NCBI RefSeq assembly: GCF_000378825.1
Contig: NZ_KB900388.1
Coordinates: 605,578 to 669,577, forward strand
Direction of reading: 5' to 3'
DNA from: Salinispora vitiensis
GTDB taxonomy: Bacteria; Actinomycetota; Actinomycetes; Mycobacteriales; Micromonosporaceae
Length of the DNA: 64,000 nt
The notes under the pieces were generated by a model. The model was not told where the DNA came from and ran no database searches. It saw only the letters and a list, made by a program, of their open reading frames with translations. Position numbers and translations under genes: made by a program. This document shows, in pieces, positions 33,046 through 42,749 of this stretch (within the stretch, counting starts at the first letter, position 1; each line of letters begins with the position of its first letter).

Positions 33046-35376
33046 TCACTCACTGTGGAGAACCGCGGCGATCGGGAGTCGGCCGGCTCTTCTGGCGGGC
33101 AGGGCAGCGCCCAGGACCGCGATCGCCACGCCGACGAGCACCACCAGGGACAGACCGCCGACCGTCCAGACGTTGGTGATTCGGGCCGGTAGGTCGCGCT
33201 CCGCGGCCTCGGCCATCAGCGGCAGAACCAGGCGGTGCGCACCCACCCCGAGCGGGATGCCCAGGCAACCCGCCGCCAAGCCCAGCGTGGCCATGGACGT
33301 CACCATCATTGTCACCACCTGACCTGGCGTCATCCCGATCGCCTTCAGCATGCCGAGATCCCGGCGACGTTCTCGCGTGTTGAGCAGGACGGTGTTGAAG
33401 ACGCTCAGCGCGACGACCAAGCCGATGATTGAGGCGAAGGCGATAGAAATGATCGTGACCGACACGGTGAAGGAGTTACCCAGGCCGGAGTCGGCTGACC
33501 AGGCCGACAGGCCTGGATCTGCCTGGCGAACCGCGGCCAGGTAGGTGGCGACCGGCGTGTCGGAGGCGAGTCGGATGTAGTAGAGGACTTCGTGACTCAC
33601 CACCTGGTGGTCGGGTGCGAGGCGGGTGCGGAGCTGCCAGTCGGCGAAGATGGTGTCGCGGTCAAAGGCGCCCTCGATCGTCTTGCCCACGATTGTCACC
33701 GGCTCGTGGCCACCGGCATAGGCCAGTTCCAACCGGTCACCGACCTGGGCGTCCAGGTGGTGGAGGGCGGCCGAGGAGGCGACCACCTCATTCGGAGCGG
33801 TCATCCACCGGCCCTCGACGAGCTGCTCCTGATAGCCGAGGGTGGCCGAGTCGCCGCGCAGGAAACTCACCGGGACCGGGTCGCGGTGGCCGAGAGCGGT
33901 GAGTTGCATGGGCAGCTCAGCGGTGACGTGGGAGGTTCCAGGCAGCCCGCGTAGCAGCGACTCCACCTGCGGGTCGGTGCGGTCGGTGGGGGGATTGCCC
34001 AGGGACGGGTTGTTCGGGCGCACCTGCACTTGCACGGCGTCGGCGCGGTCCACGGCCTGGCCGTAGCGGACCAACGACGCGGCCAGACCGCCAGCGAACG
34101 TCACGCTGGTGACGCCGAGTAACAGCGCCGCCATGGTCAGCCCGGTCCGTCCGGGACGGCTGAAGGGCAGCCCCAGACCCAGGCTGACGGCCCGGGGCAG
34201 CCGAATCCCGGAGAGCGCGCGCTGCACCCGCAGCCCGCGCCCCGTCCTCGGCGTGGCGCTGGCGCTGATCGCCTCGGCAGCGGACAACCGGCGGGCGCGG
34301 GACGCGGGAACGAGGGCGGTCAGCATGACCAGCGCCGGGACGCCGAGGAGCCCGGTGAGTGGCACCCACGCGCCGGTCTCGAGCTGACCGCCTAAGCCAA
34401 GGCCCTGAAACGCGATGCCGATCAGGGGACGGGTAGCGACCGTGCCCAGTACAGCCCCGGCAGCGGCACCGGCCGTCGCCGGCACCGTCACCATGACGAG
34501 GTAGACGGACACCACCTGACGCGGTGTGAAGCCGAGCGCCTTCAGCACGCCGATGTGCCGGAATCCGGAGACGACCGCGCCGCTGATCACGTTCGCCACG
34601 ATCAGGACGGCGACGATCAGGCCGAGCGCTCCGAAGACGATCAGAAACGGCAGGATCGTGCCAGGGCCGGCGGCGACGGCTTCCTTCTGGGTCAGGTAGG
34701 AGCTGGCCGCGAGCAGACCATCACGTGGCAGGCTGGCTGTCGCCACCTCCACCTGCTCGGTGGTCGCGGCGTCGCGGAAGCGGTAGAGCACCTGGGCGGT
34801 GGTCGGCCCAAGCTGGGCCATCGTGGCGGGAGAAACCCAGGCGTCGGCGGTGTGGGACACGCTGTAGGCGACACCGACGATGGTCAGCTGCGGCCGGCCC
34901 GGCGTGGTGATCATCTTCCCGATGACGTCCTGGGTGAAGCTGTCCGCCGCGCTCAGTGACGACGGCGGCAACATGTTCACCACGATCTCGTCCGGGTCGG
35001 TGGCCCACCGCCCGGCCCAGAGGTCTACCCGGTCCACCGGTCCGGCGGGGTCAGCGCGGCCGACGACGGTGAGCGGTCCGGTTGCCCAGACCGGCCCGCC
35101 GTCCGCCGGAACGTCCAAGACGAGTTGTCCGAACGGGCCGGCGACCGCCTCGGTGTCGGTGCCGCCCGTGGGCGGTGCCGGGGTCGAGTAGGTGGCGATG
35201 ACGTGCGGGCCGCGCTGCGCGGCGAAGGCCCGCTCGAAGGGGCCGCTCGACAGGTCCAGCAGCCCCGCCGCCAGCACGACCGTCGCGCTTGCGCAGAGCG
35301 CCACCAGCGCGATCACCGAGGTCTGGAACCTCCGTCGCCGTACCGCCGCCCGGGAGGCTCGCCATACCGCGCTCAT
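33046..35376 (-). CDS. FtsX/MacB-type ABC permease
   Basis: A 776-residue permease with the duplicated FtsX layout: an N-terminal membrane segment, a large extracytoplasmic domain, three membrane segments, then the same again. Each repeat has a typical HIGVLKALGFTPRQV or RDLGMLKAIGMTPGQV coupling helix. It should work with the ATPase gene that overlaps its ATG (ATGA). ATG at 35376 is chosen because of that overlap; the 23 extra upstream residues look like noise. Such systems export peptides or lipids or sense cell-wall antibiotics; the divergent two-component system supports a stress-response role. Confidence 0.9.
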   Translation of the reverse strand: MSAVWRASRAAVRRRRFQTSVIALVALCASATVVLAAGLLDLSSGPFERAFAAQRGPHVIATYSTPAPPTGGTDTEAVAGPFGQLVLDVPADGGPVWATGPLTVVGRADPAGPVDRVDLWAGRWATDPDEIVVNMLPPSSLSAADSFTQDVIGKMITTPGRPQLTIVGVAYSVSHTADAWVSPATMAQLGPTTAQVLYRFRDAATTEQVEVATASLPRDGLLAASSYLTQKEAVAAGPGTILPFLIVFGALGLIVAVLIVANVISGAVVSGFRHIGVLKALGFTPRQVVSVYLVMVTVPATAGAAAGAVLGTVATRPLIGIAFQGLGLGGQLETGAWVPLTGLLGVPALVMLTALVPASRARRLSAAEAISASATPRTGRGLRVQRALSGIRLPRAVSLGLGLPFSRPGRTGLTMAALLLGVTSVTFAGGLAASLVRYGQAVDRADAVQVQVRPNNPSLGNPPTDRTDPQVESLLRGLPGTSHVTAELPMQLTALGHRDPVPVSFLRGDSATLGYQEQLVEGRWMTAPNEVVASSAALHHLDAQVGDRLELAYAGGHEPVTIVGKTIEGAFDRDTIFADWQLRTRLAPDHQVVSHEVLYYIRLASDTPVATYLAAVRQADPGLSAWSADSGLGNSFTVSVTIISIAFASIIGLVVALSVFNTVLLNTRERRRDLGMLKAIGMTPGQVVTMMVTSMATLGLAAGCLGIPLGVGAHRLVLPLMAEAAERDLPARITNVWTVGGLSLVVLVGVAIAVLGAALPARRAGRLPIAAVLHSE

Positions 35377-36059
35377 GCCGTCCGCTCCAGTGCCCGCTCG
35401 CGGACGATCCGGCCGTCGGCCAACTCCACCACCCGACTCGCGCAACGTTCGGCGACCGCTGGGTCGTGGGTGACCAGCAGCAGCGTTTGGCCGATCTGGT
35501 TGAGGTCGAGCAACAGGTCCATCACCTGCTCGCCGGTACGGCTGTCGAGCGCTCCGGTCGGCTCGTCGGCCAGCAGCAGCGCCGGGCGGTTCATCAGCGC
35601 GCGGGCCACGGCGACCCGCTGCCGTTCCCCGCCGCTGAGCGTCGCCGGGTAGGCGTTACGGCGGTCGGCGATTCCGAGCTCCTCGAAGAGCTCCAGCGCC
35701 CGCCGCCGCGCCTGCCCGGCCCGTACGCCCATCAGCTGGGCGGCCAACGCCACGTTGTCCAGCGCGGGCAGGTCGTCGAGCAGGTTGAAGAACTGGAAGA
35801 CGAAGCCGATGCGGCGTCGCCGGAACAGGGCCAGCCCGGCCTCGCTGAGTTCGCCGAGGTCCTCGTCGTGCACCTCGACCCGCCCGGCGCTCGGCCGGTC
35901 CAGCCCCGCGATCACGTTCAGTAGCGTCGACTTACCGCAGCCCGACGGCCCCATGATGGCGACCGCTTCCCCCGACCCGACCCGGAGTGAGACACCGTCC
36001 AGGGCCGTCGCGTCGCCGTACTCTTTGCGCACCTCATCCAGGCGCAGCACCGTTGTCAT
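35373..36059 (-). CDS. MacB/LolD-type ABC ATPase
   Basis: A 228-residue ATPase with Walker A GPSGCGKST near residue 37, signature LSGGERQRVAVARAL near 143 and Walker B LLLADEPTGALD near 163. FVFQFFNLLDDLPALDNV is the Q-loop region typical of the MacB/LolD group. TAGCCT (36071-36066) lies six bases before the ATG, implying a leaderless transcript. It forms an operon with the FtsX permease. Confidence 0.92.
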   Translation of the reverse strand: MTTVLRLDEVRKEYGDATALDGVSLRVGSGEAVAIMGPSGCGKSTLLNVIAGLDRPSAGRVEVHDEDLGELSEAGLALFRRRRIGFVFQFFNLLDDLPALDNVALAAQLMGVRAGQARRRALELFEELGIADRRNAYPATLSGGERQRVAVARALMNRPALLLADEPTGALDSRTGEQVMDLLLDLNQIGQTLLLVTHDPAVAERCASRVVELADGRIVRERALERTA

Positions 36060-36197
36060 GGCCCGAGGCTAGGTCGGCTTCCATGTCGGAATCGTCCCCG
36101 CCGGGATGTAGCTCGGCGCCGGGTGTCATCCTGCCGATGTACGCCGCCACCACCAGGGACCGATGCGCGCCCGCGCCCGATCTGAGATCGTGGCCCG
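36060..36197. promoter_or_regulatory. Divergent promoter region, ABC exporter and kinase
   Basis: These 138 bases must hold both promoters. For the exporter, TAGCCT (36071-36066) sits six bases before the ATG, a leaderless layout. No clear -35 was seen. No strong palindrome was found here. Confidence 0.35.
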
Positions 36198-37031
36198 GTG
36201 ATTCCCTTGGCCGCCGCGCTGGCGGCAGCAGGTGTGGCAGCGGGAGCCGCCGTGGCGTTCGGTATCGCCGCGGCCCGTGCTCGTCACCGGCACCGCCGGG
36301 TCCTGGCGGAGCGGGGCTGGCTGTTGGAACGGGAGCGCCAAGCGGCCGCCGCTGCCGCGGTTGACGCCGAGCGGGCCCGCATCGCCCGGGACCTGCACGA
36401 CATTGTGAGTCACCACGTCAGCGTGATGGTGGTGCAGACCGGTGCCGCGCGGGAGGTGCTGGGCGCCGCCGGAGAGACGGTCCCACCCGAGGCCGCCGAG
36501 GCGCTGGCCGCCGTCGAGGGGGCCGGTCGTGGTGCGCTGACGGAGCTACGGCACCTGCTGGGACTGCTCGCCCCCGCCGCCGACGGCCAGGAAGCCACCG
36601 AAACGCCCGACGAGTACGCGCCGCAGCCGAGCCTGAGCCAGCTGAGTCAGCTGGTCGATCGAATCGCCTTCGCGGGCCTGCCGGTCGACGTACGCGTCAG
36701 TGGCGAGCCGCATCCCCTACCGACCGGAATCGACGTGACGGCGTACCGCATCATCCAGGAGGCGCTGACCAACGTGCTCAAGCACGGCGAAGCCGACCGG
36801 GCCGAGGTCGAGGTCCGGTACGCGCACCGGTACCTGCGTGTCGAGGTCCTCAATCCGGGGCCGAGCGTCCTGTCCGGCCAGCCCGCGGCACGGCAACCGG
36901 CCGACGGCGCCGGCCGTGGCCTGCGCGGCCTGCGCCAGCGGATCGCGGTCTACGGTGGCGACCTCGACGCTCGACGTCGGCTCGGCGGCGGCTACCGGGT
37001 TCGCGCCCGCATCCCCCTGGACTCGGCGTGA
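36198..37031 (+). CDS. Histidine kinase, HisKA_3 type
   Basis: A 277-residue kinase with one N-terminal hydrophobic segment (residues 3-26) and little sensory domain. The phosphoacceptor His is in IARDLHDIVSHHVSVM near residue 66; the ATPase N box is IIQEALTNVLKHGE near 190 and the glycine region GAGRGLRGLRQRI follows. Kinases this small often sense through a partner ABC permease, here the divergent FtsX system. The GTG start has no clear ribosome site. The stop overlaps the regulator start. Confidence 0.87.
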   Translation: MIPLAAALAAAGVAAGAAVAFGIAAARARHRHRRVLAERGWLLERERQAAAAAAVDAERARIARDLHDIVSHHVSVMVVQTGAAREVLGAAGETVPPEAAEALAAVEGAGRGALTELRHLLGLLAPAADGQEATETPDEYAPQPSLSQLSQLVDRIAFAGLPVDVRVSGEPHPLPTGIDVTAYRIIQEALTNVLKHGEADRAEVEVRYAHRYLRVEVLNPGPSVLSGQPAARQPADGAGRGLRGLRQRIAVYGGDLDARRRLGGGYRVRARIPLDSA

Positions 37032-37693
37032 CCGGGCCACGGGTTCTCATCGCTGACGATCAGTTACTGGTCCGCACCGGATTCCGGATGATCCTCAATG
37101 CTCGCGGGGTGGAGGTGGTAGGTGAGGCCGCCGATGGGGTTGAGGCCGTCTCCGCGGCGAGACGGTTCCATCCCGATGTGGTTCTCATGGATATCCGGAT
37201 GCCGAACCTCGACGGTCTCGCCGCCACCCGGCAGGTCATGGCGTTGCTACCGCACTGCCGGGTCATCATGCTCACCACGTTTGACCTCGACCGGTACGTC
37301 TACGCGGCGCTCGCCGCGGGTGCCAGCGGCTTCCTCCTCAAGGACGTGACCCCCGAGCACCTGGCCAACGCGGTACGCCTCGTCGCCATCGGCGATGCCC
37401 TGCTCGCCCCTGTGATCACCCGTCGCCTGGTGGAGCGGTTCACGACCGAGTCCGCCCCGGTGCCACCGCACCACGACCTCAGCCCGCTTACCCCGCGTGA
37501 GCTCGAGGTGCTGACCCTGCTCGGTGCCGGCCTGTCCAATGCCGAACTCGCCCAGAAGCTCACGCTCAGCGCGGCGACCGTCAAGACCCACGTAGCACGG
37601 ATCTTCGCCAAGCTTCACCTGCGGGACCGGGCGCAGGCCGTCGTCCTGGCGTACGAGACCGGTCTCGTACGCCCTGGCGACCCGTCCCGCTGA
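37028..37693 (+). CDS. LuxR/NarL-family response regulator
   Basis: A 221-residue regulator. The receiver has IADDQLLVR and the phosphoacceptor Asp in VLMDIRMPN near residue 55, with FLLKDV as the conserved Lys. The HTH reads LTPRELEVLTLLGAGLS with SAATVKTHVARI. GTG at 37028 overlaps the kinase stop (GTGA). It probably regulates the divergent ABC exporter operon. Confidence 0.9.
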   Translation: MTGPRVLIADDQLLVRTGFRMILNARGVEVVGEAADGVEAVSAARRFHPDVVLMDIRMPNLDGLAATRQVMALLPHCRVIMLTTFDLDRYVYAALAAGASGFLLKDVTPEHLANAVRLVAIGDALLAPVITRRLVERFTTESAPVPPHHDLSPLTPRELEVLTLLGAGLSNAELAQKLTLSAATVKTHVARIFAKLHLRDRAQAVVLAYETGLVRPGDPSR

Positions 37694-37694
37694 C

Positions 37695-37749
37695 CTGGGC
37701 ATCCGGTCCGGCCCAGATTCGCCCTCCACGATCGCCGCGACGGGCGATC
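37695..37749 (+). terminator. Two hairpins after the response-regulator gene
   Basis: CTGGGC (37695-37700) pairs with GCCCAG (37711-37716). A second, better hairpin is GATCGCC (37730-37736) with GGCGATC (37743-37749) around a six-base loop. They directly follow the stop and separate this operon from the metallophore cluster. Neither has a T-run, as is usual in GC-rich actinomycetes. Confidence 0.4.
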
Positions 37750-37865
37750 CGCACCGTCCTACCGAGGTGGGTCACCTTTGGTTCGGCTGCCGACGGCTGA
37801 GGTCCGGCGGCTGCGCAACAGCTGTTCGCGCGTCAGCTTCGGAGCCTAGGTGGCTTCGAATGAAA

Positions 37866-37880
37866 CGATTGTCATAATCA
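37866..37880. promoter_or_regulatory. Fur-family (Zur-type) box 1
   Basis: CGATTGT-C-ATAATCA has the 7-1-7 layout and matches TGATAAT-n-ATTATCA at 10 of 14 arm positions. It lies 28 bases before the ATG of the first metallophore methyltransferase gene, in an A/T-rich patch over the expected promoter. Actinobacterial iron siderophores normally use the DtxR/IdeR 19-bp box instead, which is not seen here. Confidence 0.55.
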
Positions 37881-37907
37881 TTAGAACCTACGAGCTCGGA
37901 GGAAGAC

Positions 37908-38648
37908 ATGGACGATCCGTACGCACAGTCAGCCGAGTACATTGACCTCCTCATCGCCGATGCGTGGGGCCTCTTCGCCCCCGGACTTTCCGAGGCCCTG
38001 CATGAGCTCCGCGGCGAAACCGGCGTCACGGTGGACCTGGGTGCCGGCACCGGGCGTGGCGTCGCGGTGATCTGCGCCAGCCTGCCCGACGGGTCGCCGG
38101 TGCTGGCCGTGGAGCCCTCACCCGCGCTCCGTGCGGTGCTCCTCGCCCGAGCGCACGAGGACGAACGCCTGAGCTCGCGAGTGACGGTCTCGTCGGCCGA
38201 CGCGTTGGGCGTGCCACTGCCCGACCGGGTGCGGGCGCTGGTGGCGATGAACATGATCGGACACCTGTCGCCGGACGACAGGCATGAACTGTGGGCGGGT
38301 GTCGTCCCGCGACTGGTCCGCGGGGGCCGTGTGGTCGTCAACCTCGCTCCGCCGACGCGTCCGGTCGAGGTTCCGAGAACCCGAATGGCCAGCCGAAGCG
38401 TAGGCAGTCTGACCTACGAGGGTTGGGCAAGCGCCAGGGCGGTCGGCGAACGACAGATCAGGTGGCGCATGACCTACCTGACCCGGTCGCCGGAGGGATC
38501 ACCGGTCTCCGAGGTGGCCGTGGACTACGACTGGTGGGTCATGGACGAGGCGGAGCTGCGCGAGGAACTGGCGGAACATGGGCTGACCATGCGGCAAATC
38601 GGGCATCCCGACGCCGGCCTGTACGTCGCGACCCGCGCACAGGATTGA
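37908..38648 (+). CDS. SAM-dependent class I methyltransferase
   Basis: A 246-residue methyltransferase with motif I VTVDLGAGTGRGVAVI near residue 43, the acidic AVEPSP after strand 2 and GRVVVNLAPP as a later strand. ATG at 37908 has GGAGGAAG just upstream. It is the first gene under the box at 37866-37880 and is followed by a second box and the Cys-loading NRPS. It may methylate the peptide product or a precursor. It has no C-terminal NRPS-type extension, unlike the two methyltransferases further down. Confidence 0.85.
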   Translation: MDDPYAQSAEYIDLLIADAWGLFAPGLSEALHELRGETGVTVDLGAGTGRGVAVICASLPDGSPVLAVEPSPALRAVLLARAHEDERLSSRVTVSSADALGVPLPDRVRALVAMNMIGHLSPDDRHELWAGVVPRLVRGGRVVVNLAPPTRPVEVPRTRMASRSVGSLTYEGWASARAVGERQIRWRMTYLTRSPEGSPVSEVAVDYDWWVMDEAELREELAEHGLTMRQIGHPDAGLYVATRAQD

Positions 38649-38662
38649 CCCCGACCCCGGAG

Positions 38663-38691
38663 TTGAACTGGAAATCATTTTCAATTAGTGT
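38663..38691 (+). promoter_or_regulatory. Promoter with Zur-type box 2 in its spacer
   Basis: TTGAAC (38663-38668) and TAGTGT (38686-38691) are 17 bases apart. The 15-base box TGGAAATCATTTTCA (38669-38683) fills the spacer. It matches the mycobacterial/streptomycete-type Zur consensus TGAAAAT-n-ATTTTCA at 13 of 14 arm positions. A zinc-loaded repressor there would exclude RNA polymerase. The box is about 77 bases before the NRPS start. Confidence 0.72.
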
Positions 38692-38759
38692 CTCCGGTGC
38701 GCCGGCCGCCTTCTACCTGGCGGCGCGCTCCACAAAGCCGTCGCAGCTACGGAGACCGG

Positions 38760-41700
38760 ATGAACCTGCCCCTGACGCCCGAAGCGGTCCTCGACGACGT
38801 ACTCGACTGCATCGCCGAGGTCCTCGGCACGGATCCGGGGCTGATCGATGCGGAAACATCACTGACAGCCCTGGGGCTGGAGTCGTTCACCGCCGTACGG
38901 CTACGCCGGCGGATCCGGGAGCGCACCGGGCACGACCTCCCACTGACCGCGTTCCTCGACAACGCCACCGCGAGGCACCTCGCCCGGCACCTGTCGAAAG
39001 CCCCTGACGAGCCAGCCGGCACCGCTGGAATAGGCGGGCAGCGCAGCGGCGGGCAGCCGGGCGACCGGTCGGCCTTCCCCTTGACCGCGGTCCAGGAGTC
39101 CTACCTTGTCGGGCGCGAGTCAGGCCTGGTCCTCGGCGGGGTGGCCACCTTCTACTACTACGAGTACGACCGGGTCAGCGACAATGCCGCAACCGACCTC
39201 CAGCGACTCGAAGTCGCTTGGAACCAACTGGTCGACCACCACTCGATGTTGCGGATGGTGGTCGACCAGCGTGGCCGTGGGGAGATCCTGCCCACGGCCG
39301 GTCCCTACCGCATCGGCGTCACCGACCTGCGAGGCGCCTTGCCCGCACAGGTGGACGAGTCGTTGGCCACGCTCCGGCACGACCGCTCCCACCAGGTACG
39401 CCCGACCGGGCAGTGGCCGTTGTTCGACCTGCACGCGGCGTTCCTACCCGACGGTCGTACCCGCCTCTACGTCGGCTTCGACGTGCTGATCACCGACATG
39501 GCCGGCTGGATGCTGCTGATGCGGCAGTGGGGACAACTCGTCGCCGACCCGACGGCCTCCCTGCCCGAGCCGCCCGCCGAGTTCGCCGACCTGCTGCGCG
39601 CTCGGGAGACGGATCTGGAGTGGACCCAGCGGCGGGAACGGGACCGCGCCTACTGGACAGCCCGTGTTGCCGAGCTTCCTCCAGCGCCACGCCTACCGGT
39701 GACCCGGGCTGTCGACTCCACCGTGCCGCCCCGCTTCGCTCGGCACGCCGGCCAGCTCGACGCGGAGGCCTGGCGGATCCTCCGGACCCGGTGTAGCGAG
39801 CACGGCGTGACAGCGACCGCCGCGTTGCTTGCCGCGTTCGCGGTGATCCTCGGGCGGTGGGGCGCCGGCGAGCAGGTCTGCCTGAACACCACCCTCTTCG
39901 AGCGTCCGGAAAAGCCCGAGGGTATCGACCTGGTAGTGGGTGATTTCACCACCACCGCGTTGGTGGGTACCCCGAGGATCGACCCGGCCTCGTGGAGTGG
40001 CTTCGCCGGCTACGCGACGGAGCTCAACCGTCGTTTCTGGGAGGACCTGGACCACCGGTCGGTCTCCGGAGTTGATGTGCTGCGGGGGCTCGGCGACAGC
40101 TCTGGCGCCCCGCCCTACCCGGTCGTCTTCACAAGTGGGGTGGGACTCGCCGGCGACGGTACCGCGGCTCCGGCGAGCTGGCTCGGCGCGGAGGTCTTCG
40201 GCGTTTCGCAGACCCCCCAAGTGCTGCTCGACCACATCGTGTGGGACGAGGGCGGCGTGCTCCGAATCGCCTGGGACGGTGTCGTTGACGCCTTTCCCGA
40301 CGGCTACCTACGCGGCATGCTCGACGCGTACGTCCGGCTGCTGCACCGCCTCACCGAGGCCAACGCGTGGAAGGACCCGAGCCTGGCCTGGGATCCCTTC
40401 GTCCTGCCCGTGGAGCCGTTGGACGTCGACCCATTCCCTGATGCCGGCCCACTGCTGCACGACCCGGCGACCAGTGCCGCCCGCCGGGTGCCGGAGAAGC
40501 CGGCCCTGTACGCGGGGACCGCCGTCACCTCGCACGGCCGGTTGGCCGAGGGCGTCACGACGACCGCTGCCGCTCTTGCCACCGCCGGTGTCGGTACCGG
40601 CGATCTGGTGGCGGTCGCCTGCGAGAAGGGGCTGGCCCAGGTCGTCGCGGTCCTAGCGGTCAACGCCGTCGGCGCGGGCTACCTGCCGGTCGAACCATCC
40701 TGGCCGGATGCCCGGGTGGCCACGATCTGTGCCCGTGCCGGAGTGCGGCACGCGCTGGTCGGTCGGGGTGTCCGGACCATGTGGCCCGAGGGCGTGTCGA
40801 CGCACCGCCTGACGGCGGCCGGACGGCCCGGCGGCCGATCAGGGAAGTTCGCCTCCGACGCAACCCCACCGCCATCGCGACCCAACCCGGATGACACCGC
40901 CTACGTCATCTTCACCTCCGGCTCCACCGGGCAGCCGAAGGGCGTCGAGATCCAGCACCGCGCCGCCCGCACCACCATCGACGACATCGTCGACCGCTTC
41001 GGCGTACACACCGATGACCGGGTGCTGGCACTGTCCGCGCTCAGTTTCGATCTCTCCGTCTTCGACATCTACGGCGTTCTCGGCGCGGGCGGGGCGCTGG
41101 TCCTGCCCGACCCGGCCCGGCAGCGCGATCCGCAGCACTGGCTGGAACTGGCCGAGCGGCATGGCGTCACGGTGTGGAACACCGCCCCCGCGCTGTTGGA
41201 GATGCTCGTCGAGTACGCCGAAATCGAACCGGAGGTCGCGACCCGGGCGTTGCACGCCCTACGGCTGGTGATGCTCTCCGGCGACTGGATCCCGTTGACC
41301 CTGCCTGAACGCCTGCGTCGGCTCGCCCCACAGGCCCAGGTGATGAGTCTGGGCGGTGCGACCGAGGCGTCCATCTGGTCGATCACCTACCCGGTGGCGG
41401 ATGTCGCCCCGGGGTGGCGGAGTATCCCCTACGGCCGGGCGTTGCGGGCCCAGTCGTTCCACATTCTCGACCCGGATGGCGGGCCGTGCCCGGTGGGTGA
41501 GCCGGGGGAACTGTTCATCGGTGGCGATGGGCTCGCCCGCGGATACATCGGCGATCCGGAGCAGACGGCGCATCGCTTCGCCCGGCACTCGCTGCTGGGC
41601 GAGCGGCTGTACCGCACCGGAGACCTGGGACGCTGGCGGACCGACGGGAACATCGAGTTCCTGGGACGCGCCGACCGGCAGGTCAAGATCCGCGGTCACC

Positions 41701-42749
41701 GGATCGAACTCGGCGAGATCGAGGCCACGCTCGGTCGGCACCCGGCTCTGCGGCAGTGCCTCGTGGCTGCGGTGCGCGGCTCCGACGAGCGCCCCCGCCT
41801 GGCCGGTTACGTGGTGCCGAAGGCGGGAGACGTTGTCCCGACCGTCGACGAACTGACCGGGATGCTGCGCGAACGGCTGCCCGACTACATGGTGCCGAGT
41901 AAATTCATCGTGCTCGACTCGCTGCCGGTCACCCCGAACGGCAAAATCGACCATGCGGCGCTGCCGAATCCGTACCAGGTGGGGGACGGCGGCGTTCCGG
42001 CACGTCCTTCAACGCTTCCGCCGTCCGCGTCGCCGGTGGAACCCCCGGTCACGTCCGCCCCACGTTTCGCCAGCTGGGCCGGCACGGCGGTAGCCGAGGC
42101 GGAGGCACTCGGCCTCGACGTCGCACTCGTTGTACGCCCGGGTCGAATGTCACCAGCGCAGGCCCTCGTCGCGGCAACGCATTGGCTCGACCGGGCCCGC
42201 CCGGAAGGCGCCCCCGCGCTGGTCGAGCGGATCCCCGCCGATGGTCTCATCGAACTCGCACAGCGGACCACCGATCTACCACGGGTCGACGACGCCCCGC
42301 CATCAGCCCCACAGCGCACGCCGACCCCACAGAGCGCGTCGACCGCCGAACCGCCAGCGGCCTCGCCGGACCGGTCCGGGCCAGAGCTAACCGGTCGCCC
42401 GGTCGCCGGTGGTCGTACCGCTGATCCGGCCGCGACAAAAGCCGTCATCGCGGTCCTCGCGGACCTGACGGGGGAGCAGGTCCGGGCGGACAGCGCGTTC
42501 GCCGCACTGGGCGTGACCTCACTCACGCTGGTGCTGACCTACCGCAGGCTCCGGGAGAGCATCGCGCCCCAACTCGCGCTCGCGGACGTGTTCGCCCATG
42601 CCACGGTGGCCTCCCTCGCCGCGCACATCACCGCCCTGACCACTCCGAAAGACACCCAGGCACTCGGGCCGACGACCACCCCGGCGCCGTCCGACCGACG
42701 CTCGTCCCGGCTGGCTGCCCGTACCCGGGCCCAGGAGGTGGACCGGTGA
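38760..42749 (+). CDS. NRPS: aryl carrier-Cy-A(Cys)-PCP
   Basis: A 1329-residue synthetase resembling the first part of HMWP2/Irp2 and PchE. Domains: carrier (LGLES near residue 41), heterocyclization domain with an intact DxxxxD (DVLITD near 238) and SQTPQVLLD, adenylation domain (FTSGSTGQPKG near 715) and carrier (LGVTSLTL near 1250). The code read by eye, DLFNMSLIWK, is close to the Cys code DLYNLSLIWK, so it should form a thiazoline from a carrier-bound acyl starter and cysteine. About 150 residues between A and PCP are Pro-rich linker plus an unassigned segment. The start is ATG at 38760 (GGAG five bases before), not GTG at 38688, which falls in the -10 element. The next gene overlaps by four bases. 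Confidence 0.92.
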   Translation: MNLPLTPEAVLDDVLDCIAEVLGTDPGLIDAETSLTALGLESFTAVRLRRRIRERTGHDLPLTAFLDNATARHLARHLSKAPDEPAGTAGIGGQRSGGQPGDRSAFPLTAVQESYLVGRESGLVLGGVATFYYYEYDRVSDNAATDLQRLEVAWNQLVDHHSMLRMVVDQRGRGEILPTAGPYRIGVTDLRGALPAQVDESLATLRHDRSHQVRPTGQWPLFDLHAAFLPDGRTRLYVGFDVLITDMAGWMLLMRQWGQLVADPTASLPEPPAEFADLLRARETDLEWTQRRERDRAYWTARVAELPPAPRLPVTRAVDSTVPPRFARHAGQLDAEAWRILRTRCSEHGVTATAALLAAFAVILGRWGAGEQVCLNTTLFERPEKPEGIDLVVGDFTTTALVGTPRIDPASWSGFAGYATELNRRFWEDLDHRSVSGVDVLRGLGDSSGAPPYPVVFTSGVGLAGDGTAAPASWLGAEVFGVSQTPQVLLDHIVWDEGGVLRIAWDGVVDAFPDGYLRGMLDAYVRLLHRLTEANAWKDPSLAWDPFVLPVEPLDVDPFPDAGPLLHDPATSAARRVPEKPALYAGTAVTSHGRLAEGVTTTAAALATAGVGTGDLVAVACEKGLAQVVAVLAVNAVGAGYLPVEPSWPDARVATICARAGVRHALVGRGVRTMWPEGVSTHRLTAAGRPGGRSGKFASDATPPPSRPNPDDTAYVIFTSGSTGQPKGVEIQHRAARTTIDDIVDRFGVHTDDRVLALSALSFDLSVFDIYGVLGAGGALVLPDPARQRDPQHWLELAERHGVTVWNTAPALLEMLVEYAEIEPEVATRALHALRLVMLSGDWIPLTLPERLRRLAPQAQVMSLGGATEASIWSITYPVADVAPGWRSIPYGRALRAQSFHILDPDGGPCPVGEPGELFIGGDGLARGYIGDPEQTAHRFARHSLLGERLYRTGDLGRWRTDGNIEFLGRADRQVKIRGHRIELGEIEATLGRHPALRQCLVAAVRGSDERPRLAGYVVPKAGDVVPTVDELTGMLRERLPDYMVPSKFIVLDSLPVTPNGKIDHAALPNPYQVGDGGVPARPSTLPPSASPVEPPVTSAPRFASWAGTAVAEAEALGLDVALVVRPGRMSPAQALVAATHWLDRARPEGAPALVERIPADGLIELAQRTTDLPRVDDAPPSAPQRTPTPQSASTAEPPAASPDRSGPELTGRPVAGGRTADPAATKAVIAVLADLTGEQVRADSAFAALGVTSLTLVLTYRRLRESIAPQLALADVFAHATVASLAAHITALTTPKDTQALGPTTTPAPSDRRSSRLAARTRAQEVDR

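Noticed and set aside
37750..38759. DtxR/IdeR iron box upstream of the metallophore genes
   Set aside because: No sequence close to TTAGGTTAGGCTAACCTAA was seen; the A/T-rich palindromes fit the Fur-family 7-1-7 pattern instead.
38688..38759. GTG at 38688 as start of the Cys-loading NRPS
   Set aside because: It lies inside the proposed -10 element and adds an Arg/Ser-rich stretch with no ribosome site. ATG at 38760 has GGAG at good spacing.
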